A stretch of DNA of 64,000 nt, from assembly GCA_963776935.1 (NCBI GenBank), contig CAVZOP010000001.1:62001-126000 (forward strand). Direction: 5' to 3'. The position numbers and the translations under genes are program-made. Numbering within the stretch: position 1 is the first letter of the stretch; the number at the start of each line of letters is the position of its first letter. The notes beneath the pieces are model-generated. The model saw only the letters and a program-made list of their open reading frames with translations, was not told where the DNA came from and made no database searches. Source of the stretch: JALOLG01 sp963776935 (GTDB taxonomy: Bacteria; Actinomycetota; Acidimicrobiia; Acidimicrobiales; Ilumatobacteraceae). Shown here one piece after another: positions 58,006 through 64,000 of the stretch.

Positions 58006-59305
58006 GAACGAATCCCCCTTCGCTCAAGGCCGCCCGTGGGCACTGTAATCCAAAATCGTCAGTCTGCTCCTCTGGCGGGCGGATCGAGCCGAACATTCGC
58101 AGGAGCAGCAGGTCGTAGCAGATCTTCAACGACCCGGCGACGACGAGCGGCCAGCCGAACGTCGATCGAGCGAGCATCGCACCCGCTAGTACGGGGCCGA
58201 CCGCCGCCGCCAGGCTGCGCGGCACGTTCGTGAGGGCGGCCGCGGCCGGGCGGTGCTCGGGCGGCACCACCGCCATCACGTACGACGTGCGGGCCGGTAC
58301 GTCCATCGTGGCGAGCAGCGATCGCAGCGACAGGCACACGATCGCCAGCGTCGCGTTCGGCATCAACGCCGTCGCGATCAGGAAGATGTTGGCCGGGATG
58401 TGGGTGAAGACCATCGTGCGGACCAGCCCGACGCGCCTGGCGAGAACCGGCGACAGCAGCATCGATCCGGCGGTCAGCAGCCCGGTCCAGAAGAACACCA
58501 CACCGGTCTGCGCGATCGACAGGTCGAACCGCACGAACAGCCAGACGGCGATCATCGTCTGCACCGTGAACCCGCCGGCGAACGAGTCGAGGCTGAACAG
58601 CGCCGACAGCCGCAGCACGATCGGCCGCGAGCTGCCGAGCCCGCGGTGGCCGACGTGCGGTGGCTCGACGGCCGGTGTCAGACCGCGGTACACGACCAGC
58701 GTCAACGCGCCGACCGCGGCGTAGGCGACGAACGCCGCCCGCAATGCGGTGAGCTCGTCCGTGACGCCGGCCTCCACCAGCCGTTCGGGGACGCCGGCGG
58801 CGAGCGAGCCGACCGCCGCCAGTAGCGAACCGCCGAGCGCGTAGCGGGCGAACAGCGCGGTCCGGTCCCGGTCACGCACGGTCTGCGGGAGCACCGATTG
58901 CTCGGTGGGAAGGAACACGCTCACGTCGCCGGCCGACGGGTTCAGGGTGCCGAGCACCGCCACGACCGCGAGCACCCAGAACGTCTCGGCGGCGGCGAAG
59001 CCGAGACCGGTCGCGATCATCACCACCGCCGCGCCCAGCAGGACCTGCCGCCGCGACCAGCGGTCACCGACGAAGGCGATCACCATCGTGGCGACCGCCG
59101 AGCCGATGAGCGTGAGCGTCGCGATGGCGCCGATGCCGCGGGCCGTGAACCCGAGCAGGCCGAGGTACGCCGGCAGCACGACGCTGGCGAGCCCATCGGC
59201 GAACCCCCGGCACGACCGAGCGAGCAGCACCCGCCGGGCATCGGTCGTGATGCGGCGGCGCAGCGGCAGCGGGGTGGACGTCGTCCCCTCGACGGAGCGC
59301 GCCAC
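57914..59305 (-). CDS. MFS transporter
   Basis: A 463-residue protein with about 12 membrane segments. MFS signature-like AFVGDRWSRRQVLLGAAV in the 2-3 loop; ARYALGGSLLAAVGSLAAGVP and RSLLATMDVPARTSYVM are drug/multi-drug MFS-like. Substrate unknown. GTG 59305 chosen. The hydrophobic core ends near RPPEEQ; the final ~50 residues overlap the small coiled-coil gene, and a stop may be missing through a base error. It begins 12 bases after the serine hydrolase stop, so the two are likely co-transcribed. Confidence 0.8.
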   Translation of the reverse strand: MARSVEGTTSTPLPLRRRITTDARRVLLARSCRGFADGLASVVLPAYLGLLGFTARGIGAIATLTLIGSAVATMVIAFVGDRWSRRQVLLGAAVVMIATGLGFAAAETFWVLAVVAVLGTLNPSAGDVSVFLPTEQSVLPQTVRDRDRTALFARYALGGSLLAAVGSLAAGVPERLVEAGVTDELTALRAAFVAYAAVGALTLVVYRGLTPAVEPPHVGHRGLGSSRPIVLRLSALFSLDSFAGGFTVQTMIAVWLFVRFDLSIAQTGVVFFWTGLLTAGSMLLSPVLARRVGLVRTMVFTHIPANIFLIATALMPNATLAIVCLSLRSLLATMDVPARTSYVMAVVPPEHRPAAAALTNVPRSLAAAVGPVLAGAMLARSTFGWPLVVAGSLKICYDLLLLRMFGSIRPPEEQTDDFGLQCPRAALSEGGFVRGRAVREDGDGDGETPPSGGCPSRRSDEHG

Positions 59306-59316
59306 GCCCGGTTTGC

Positions 59317-60369
59317 TCAGATCTCGACCAGCCGGTCGATGATCCGCAGCGGCTCCCAGGCGCCTTCCTCCATGTTGCTCAACACCACCACGGTCAGCTC
59401 GCGGCTCGGGTAGTACGTGAGCGCACCGCTGACACCGACGTTGATCCCTTCCTTCCACATCGAGCGCACATTGCCGGCCGCGTCGGTCTCGAACTCGAAG
59501 CCGAAGCCCATCAGGTGTTCGCCAGGTGGCCGGTCGCTGTGGCGCACCTTCGGCGTGGTCATCGCGTCCACCGAATCCGGTCCGAGCAGGCGTCCGCCGC
59601 GCAGCGCGGCAAAGAACCGCATCAAATCGTCGGCCGTGACGTGGGCGCCGCCGTCGGGCGAACCAATCGGAGGATACGAGTAGATGTTGCGACGCCATCC
59701 GGTCACGTTGCCCTCGGTGTCGAGGATCGGATCGACGCCTTCGGCCACGTCGGCCTCGACGACGTCCATCCGGAAGAAGCCGGCGCGAGTCATCCCGGCG
59801 GCGGCGAAGACGCGCTCGGTGACGTAGTCGCGGTACGACTTGCCCGTTGCCCTCTCGACCATCAGGCCGAGCAGGATGTAGCTGCCGTTGCAGTACCGGC
59901 AGCCCTCACCCGGCGCGAAGTTGGGCGCCCGATTGACGAAGTTCGCCAGCATCTGTTCCGTCTCGGTGACGGAGTAGTTCGGCGTGGCGACCCAGAGGTC
60001 CTCGTACCGCTCACCTGCCTCCTCGTCGGCGTCGTCACCGATTCCCGACGTGTGGGTGAGGAGGTGATACGGCGTCACGTCGGGCGAGATCTGGGTGCCA
60101 GACAGGCCGAGGTAGGCGGTGACCGACGTGTCGAGGGCGAACGCCCCGGCTTCGATCTGTTGCAGGGTCGCGACCGCAGTGAACAACTTCGTGATCGACG
60201 CCGTGTCGAACCGTGTGTGCAGCGTGCAGGGCACGCCCCACGTCGGGCTGGCGAGGCCGTACGCCTGGGCGAACCACGGCCCACCCGGACCGTCGACCCG
60301 CACGACGCCGGAGAACGACCGGGCGTCGGCGAGCATGGAGAGCTCGGCATCGAGCGCCACCGCGTCCAT
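59317..60369 (-). CDS. Serine hydrolase (beta-lactamase/class C-type fold)
   Basis: A 350-residue serine hydrolase: SITK (Ser-x-x-Lys) near residue 58, with an upstream RVDGPGGPWFAQAYG, and YCNGSYILLGLMVE as the Tyr-x-Asn element. The N-terminus has no signal peptide, so it is probably cytosolic, an esterase or D-aminopeptidase rather than a true beta-lactamase. Divergent from the quinone reductase. Confidence 0.85.
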   Translation of the reverse strand: MDAVALDAELSMLADARSFSGVVRVDGPGGPWFAQAYGLASPTWGVPCTLHTRFDTASITKLFTAVATLQQIEAGAFALDTSVTAYLGLSGTQISPDVTPYHLLTHTSGIGDDADEEAGERYEDLWVATPNYSVTETEQMLANFVNRAPNFAPGEGCRYCNGSYILLGLMVERATGKSYRDYVTERVFAAAGMTRAGFFRMDVVEADVAEGVDPILDTEGNVTGWRRNIYSYPPIGSPDGGAHVTADDLMRFFAALRGGRLLGPDSVDAMTTPKVRHSDRPPGEHLMGFGFEFETDAAGNVRSMWKEGINVGVSGALTYYPSRELTVVVLSNMEEGAWEPLRIIDRLVEI

Positions 60370-60519
60370 CGGGGCGACGCTACCGGCTCGATCCGGCCGG
60401 TCACCCCACGTCGGCGTGCACCCGGAGTGCTCGCCGGCGCGTGCTGCACCCGAGATCCGATCGGGCAGCGCATGCTCCGACGTGCGCCGGCGGATGTGCG
60501 ATGCCCTAGGTTCCCGACG

Positions 60520-61497
60520 ATGCGAGCAGTGCTGTGCACCGAGTTCGGGCCACCCGAATCCCTCGTCGTCGGCGAGGTCGACGACCCCGTGCCGGACACC
60601 GGACAGGTGGTCGTCGACGTGCACGCGTGCGGCGTCAACTTTCCCGACTACTTGATGATCCAGGACAAGTACCAGTTCAAGCCGCCACTGCCGTTCTCGC
60701 CGGGGGGCGAGGTCTCGGGAGTGGTCAGCGCGGTCGGCCCCGACGTCGACCGGCTGGCCGTCGGCGATCGGGTCGTGTGCTCCGTCGGCTGGGGCGGCAT
60801 GGCCGAGCGCGTCCTCGTTCCCGAGCCCAGCGCGATCGAGGTGCCGGCGGGCGTCGACATGACGGCCGCGGCCGCCTTCCTCGTCGCCCACGGCACGTCG
60901 CACTACGCGTTGAAGGACCGCGGGCAACTGAAGGCCGGCGAGACGTTGCTGGTGCTCGGCGCGGCCGGGGGTGTGGGCCTGTCCGCCGTCGAGCTCGGCG
61001 CGCTGACGGGCGCCCGCGTGATCGCCGCCGCCTCGACCGACGAGAAGCTCGAGCTGTGCCGCGAGTACGGCGCCACCGACGTCATCAACTACACCACCGA
61101 GGATCTGCGCGGCCGCTTGAAGGAGCTGACCGGCACGCATGGCGTCGATGTCTGCTACGACCCGGTGGGCGGCGAGCTCTCCGAACCGGCGTTCCGGGCG
61201 ATGGCGTGGGAGGGCCGGTTCCTGGTGATCGGCTTCGCCAGCGGGGAGATCCCGCGGCTGCCGCTCAACCTGGTGCTGCTCAAGGGCTGTCAGGTGGTGG
61301 GCGTCTTCCTCGGCTCGTTCACCGGCCGTGATCCCGCCCGCCACCGCGCCAACATCGGCGAGCTGCTCACCTGGTTGGGCGAGGGCAAGATCCGACCCCA
61401 CGTCTCGGCCGCCTATCCCCTCGACCAGGCCGGTCAGGCCATCGCCGACCTCGCCGGACGCCGCGCCCACGGCAAGATCGTCGTCCTCGGCACCTGA
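60520..61497 (+). CDS. Zinc-free NADPH:quinone reductase-like oxidoreductase (MDR family)
   Basis: A 325-residue medium-chain dehydrogenase. It opens with RAVLCTEFGPPESL, VHACGVNFPDYLMIQ and SPGGEVSGVVSAVG; the nucleotide-binding LVLGAAGGVGLSAVELG replaces a metal site, as in quinone oxidoreductases. CYDPVGG and FVLRH-like C-terminal residues are usual. Uses NADPH to reduce quinones or enones. It is followed by family-A dyad copy 3. ATG 60520 preferred. Confidence 0.9.
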   Translation: MRAVLCTEFGPPESLVVGEVDDPVPDTGQVVVDVHACGVNFPDYLMIQDKYQFKPPLPFSPGGEVSGVVSAVGPDVDRLAVGDRVVCSVGWGGMAERVLVPEPSAIEVPAGVDMTAAAAFLVAHGTSHYALKDRGQLKAGETLLVLGAAGGVGLSAVELGALTGARVIAAASTDEKLELCREYGATDVINYTTEDLRGRLKELTGTHGVDVCYDPVGGELSEPAFRAMAWEGRFLVIGFASGEIPRLPLNLVLLKGCQVVGVFLGSFTGRDPARHRANIGELLTWLGEGKIRPHVSAAYPLDQAGQAIADLAGRRAHGKIVVLGT

Positions 61498-61519
61498 CCG
61501 CGTCGGCGCCGCCCGCCAA

Positions 61520-61578
61520 CCCCGGTTTGTGTCACCGACATCGGCGAGGGTCGCCGGTGGCGGTGACACAAACCGGGG
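61520..61578. repeat. Long-dyad family A, copy 3
   Basis: CCCCGGTTTGTGTCACCG and CGGTGACACAAACCGGGG with inner TCGGCGA/TCGCCGG; 23 bases past the quinone reductase stop (61497) and before the TetR gene. Confidence 0.9.
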
Positions 61579-61594
61579 TGTTGCGAGCAAGAAC

Positions 61595-61608
61595 TGAACT
61601 GTGGTTCA
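61595..61608. promoter_or_regulatory. Candidate TetR operator
   Basis: Palindrome TGAAC-TGTG-GTTCA, 12 bases upstream of the TetR start at 61620. Confidence 0.4.
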
Positions 61609-61619
61609 CTTCTTCGAGG

Positions 61620-62256
61620 ATGGCGTACCGGCGAACGGCGGCGGCGTGTGAGCGGGATCAACGGGCGCGGGCGACGATCCTCGCCGCGGCGCGTGACGTC
61701 GTCCGCGAATCCGGTCTCACCGGTGCCGCGATCGCGGCCGTCGCCGCCCGGGCCGGGGTCGCCGTCGGCACGGTGTACCGCCACTTTCCATCACGCGACG
61801 ACCTGATCACCGAGGTCGTCCGTGAGACGTGCGGGCGCGAGCTCGGCCGCGGTCGCGACAGTCGCCGGATCGGATCGCCCGCCGGCCGACCGGTTGATCG
61901 AGGCGGTCGACGTGTTCGCGACCCGCGCCCTGGCGTCGGGCCGGCTCGCCTACTCGATGATCGCCGAGCCCACCACCGAGGCGGCCGAAGCTCTCCGTCT
62001 GGTGATCCGCGCCGAGCTCGCCGAGTTGTTCGCCTCGATCGTCGCCGACGGCGTCGCAACGGGCGCGTTCGAACAGCAGGATCCGGCGACGAGCGGCACC
62101 GCGCTCGTCGGCGCCGTGTCGGAGGTGCTCATCGGACCGCTCGCCCGTCAGCCGCTGACGGGCTTCGAACGCGTCGCGCTGCTCGAACATCTCAGGCAGT
62201 TCGCGCGGCGGGCGGTCGGTGTCCGATCGTCGGCGGAACTGGAGGTCACCCGATGA
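61620..62256 (+). CDS. TetR-family repressor of the Rieske dioxygenase operon, frameshifted
   Basis: About 212 residues after joining frames near 61850. HTH: AAIAAVAARAGVAVGTVYRHFPSRDDLITEV around residues 35-65; helical ligand domain after the break. ATG 61620. Its TGA overlaps the dioxygenase ATG (ATGA), so it is co-transcribed with the genes it probably controls. Confidence 0.82.
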
Positions 62257-63530
62257 CCGTGACCGAACCGCGCCGGCTGATCACGAACGCGCTCGACATC
62301 GCCGCCCTCGTGCAGCCCGGACGCGTCAACGGGCTGGCCTACACCGACCCGGCGGTGTTCGAAGCCGAGTTGGAGCGGATCTTCACGGGCGGCTGGGTGT
62401 TCGTGGGCCACGAATCGGAGGTCCCGGAAGCTGGCGACTACGTCACCCGCCGGCTCGGTCTCGACCCGGTGATCATGGTCCGCGACCGAAGCGGCGACGT
62501 CCACGTGATGGCGAACCGTTGCAGCCACCGCGGTGTCACGCTCTGCCAGCACGCATCGGGGAACACCGGGTCGTTCGCGTGCATCTTCCACGGTTGGACC
62601 TACGGCCTCGACGGGACGCTGCGAGGTGTGCCGCAGCCGGGTGGCATGTGCACCGACCGCGAGACGCTCGGCCTGAACCGCCCCGGTCAGGTCGCGTCGT
62701 ACCGCGGGTTCGTGTTCGCCAACGCCAGCGGCGACGCCGGATCACTCGACGACCATCTCGGCGCGGGCGGCATCGAGCTGCTCGACTGGGCGTGCGATCT
62801 GTCACCCGTCGGTGAGTTGCAGATCAGCGCCGGATGGCTCGGCCAGCGGGTCAGCTCGAACTGGAAGATATGGGCCGAGAGCGACCTCGACGGCTACCAC
62901 CTCGGCCGGCTCCACGCATCGTTGTGGCGCGTCGTGCCGGGATCGCAGTACGAGGCGGCGGTGCTCGCCGGCGAGAACGTCGTCACCGCGACCACGCGCG
63001 ACCGCGGCCGGGGCCACGTCGAGCTCGAGTTCTGGCGCGGCTACGACCGCCAGTTGGCGTGGCTCGGGGTCGAGCGCGAGCAAGTCGCCGGGTACTGCGC
63101 AGCGCTGACCGCGAGGCACGGCAGGGACCGTGCCGAGGAGCTCCTGTGGCAGGGTCCGCCGCACGCGTTGATCTTCCCCAACCTGTTCCTCGGCGAGATG
63201 AACCTCGCCATCATCGACCCACTCGCACCCGACCTCACCGTCCACCATCACACACCCCTCCTGCTCGCCGGCGTGGCGCCCGAGTTCAACCGGCGCGTGC
63301 TCCGCCAGTCGGAAGCGGCGATGGGTCCGGCGGGCTTCCTCCTCCCCGACGACGCCACGGCCGCCGAGCGCATGCAGATCGCGTTCGGACATTCCGGCGG
63401 CTGGATGGACCTCAGCCGTGGCATGGACCGCGAACGGATCGCCGCCAACGGTGATCGCACCGGGCACGTGAGCGACGAGGTGACGACACGCGGGTTCTGG
63501 CGGCACTGGGCCGAGCTGATGGCGCGATGA
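62253..63530 (+). CDS. Rieske aromatic-ring-hydroxylating dioxygenase, alpha subunit
   Basis: A 425-residue oxygenase. The Rieske [2Fe-2S] motif is NRCSHRG...CIFHGWTYG (Cys-x-His...Cys-x2-His). The mononuclear iron site is ESDLDGYHLGRLH, with the bridging Asp and two His; the Asn usually found before is Ser here. It adds O2 to an aromatic ring to make a cis-diol, with the beta subunit encoded next. Substrate is unknown; benzoate- or biphenyl-type dioxygenases are relatives. GGAGG lies 7 bases before ATG. No ferredoxin or reductase in view. Confidence 0.92.
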   Translation: MTVTEPRRLITNALDIAALVQPGRVNGLAYTDPAVFEAELERIFTGGWVFVGHESEVPEAGDYVTRRLGLDPVIMVRDRSGDVHVMANRCSHRGVTLCQHASGNTGSFACIFHGWTYGLDGTLRGVPQPGGMCTDRETLGLNRPGQVASYRGFVFANASGDAGSLDDHLGAGGIELLDWACDLSPVGELQISAGWLGQRVSSNWKIWAESDLDGYHLGRLHASLWRVVPGSQYEAAVLAGENVVTATTRDRGRGHVELEFWRGYDRQLAWLGVEREQVAGYCAALTARHGRDRAEELLWQGPPHALIFPNLFLGEMNLAIIDPLAPDLTVHHHTPLLLAGVAPEFNRRVLRQSEAAMGPAGFLLPDDATAAERMQIAFGHSGGWMDLSRGMDRERIAANGDRTGHVSDEVTTRGFWRHWAELMAR

Positions 63531-64000
63531 GCACAATCATCAGCGACGATCGCGACCTGCGCGCCGAGGTCGAGCAGCTGCTGTTTCTTGAGGCCCGCCT
63601 CGCCGACGAGTCGCGCTACGAGGAGTGGCTGGCGTTGATGACCGACGACGTGCGGTACTGGGTGCCGTCGGGACCCGCCGACTACGACCCCGACACGCGG
63701 ATCTCGTTCGTCAACGACAACCGCAGCCGGCTCGAGCACGCGTCCGCCAACTGCTCACCGGTGTCCGCTACGCCCAGACGCCCCCGTCACCGATGCGCCG
63801 CGTGATCTCCAACCTCGAGATCGAGTCGGTCGACGACGACGGCACGATCACGGTCGGATCGAACTTCGTGCTGTACGAGCTGTCGGCGCAGGCGACCAAC
63901 GAACTGCGCATCTGGGCCGGACGGGCGACGCATCGGTTGCGGCGCGTCGATGGTGTGCTGCGGATCGCGGCGAAGACGGTCGAGCTCGTCAACGCCTCAC
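63527..64000 (+). CDS. Aromatic-ring-hydroxylating dioxygenase, beta subunit, frameshifted and truncated by window
   Basis: At least 158 residues, NTF2-like beta subunit: DDRDLRAEVEQLLFLEARLADESRYEEWLALM, then VPSGPADYDPDTRISFVNDN, a break near 63740, then VRQLLTGVRYAQTPPSPMRRVISNLEI. The ATG overlaps the alpha subunit stop. The last residues are cut at 64000. It stabilises the alpha3beta3 hexamer. Confidence 0.88.

Overview
The window is very GC-rich, densely packed and codon-biased like an actinobacterium. F420-style oxidoreductases, a SARP/AfsR-type regulator, an ECF42-type sigma factor with its DGPF partner, and a secreted protein with 'VDVTGWF' repeats together suggest an environmental member of the Acidimicrobiia (Ilumatobacter-like). 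This placement is inferred from gene content; there is no rRNA gene, and I saw no tRNA, transposase, phage gene or CRISPR array.

Layout. 0.1-5.4 kb: PPOX-family protein, eIF-2B-like protein, thioredoxin-like protein, HrpB helicase and a TauE/SafE exporter. 5.5-12.7 kb: a secreted repeat protein, class I fumarase, an ABC-F ATPase, a DUF2752 membrane protein and an SGNH-like lipoprotein. 12.7-22.2 kb: mscL, an MFS exporter, amidase, SDR, alpha/beta hydrolase, LLM oxidoreductase, beta-propeller lipoprotein, VOC, cupin and YdeI-type proteins. 22.3-26.6 kb: a MetE-like methyltransferase, an EamA permease, and a sulfatase translationally coupled to an Asp/Glu racemase-like protein. 26.6-33.1 kb: the metabolic centrepiece, a benzoyl-CoA epoxidation (box) cluster with boxC, boxB, a benzoate-CoA ligase and a hydrolase on the minus strand, divergent from a PaaX-family repressor. 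The shared control region contains a near-consensus promoter inside an inverted repeat. boxA and the semialdehyde dehydrogenase are absent from the window.

33.1-48.3 kb: small proteins and hydrolases, a membrane protein/methyltransferase pair with a double TetR-type operator and a divergent TetR-like gene, a SNF2 helicase with a coupled 96-residue partner, a dienelactone hydrolase-like protein, an ECF42 sigma/DGPF pair and a haloalkane dehalogenase-like enzyme. 48.2-55.5 kb: a decayed DUF4440 fragment, a SARP-NTPase-TPR regulator, DoxX, enoyl-CoA hydratase, a DUF35 protein and a thiolase. 55.6-64 kb: TetR with two operators facing a carotenoid/lignostilbene-type oxygenase, an MFS transporter, a serine hydrolase, a quinone reductase, and a TetR-Rieske dioxygenase operon cut by the window end. 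Aromatic and acyl-CoA catabolism under local repressors is the main theme.

Two patterns run through the whole window. First, about 30 single-base frameshifts break otherwise well conserved genes. They are probably sequence errors, so many genes below are described as one gene spanning frames. Second, there are two families of ~60-bp perfect or near-perfect dyads (three and two copies) placed just after stop codons, and four short imperfect tandem repeats placed at gene starts. Neither pattern is explained by a feature type I recognise.
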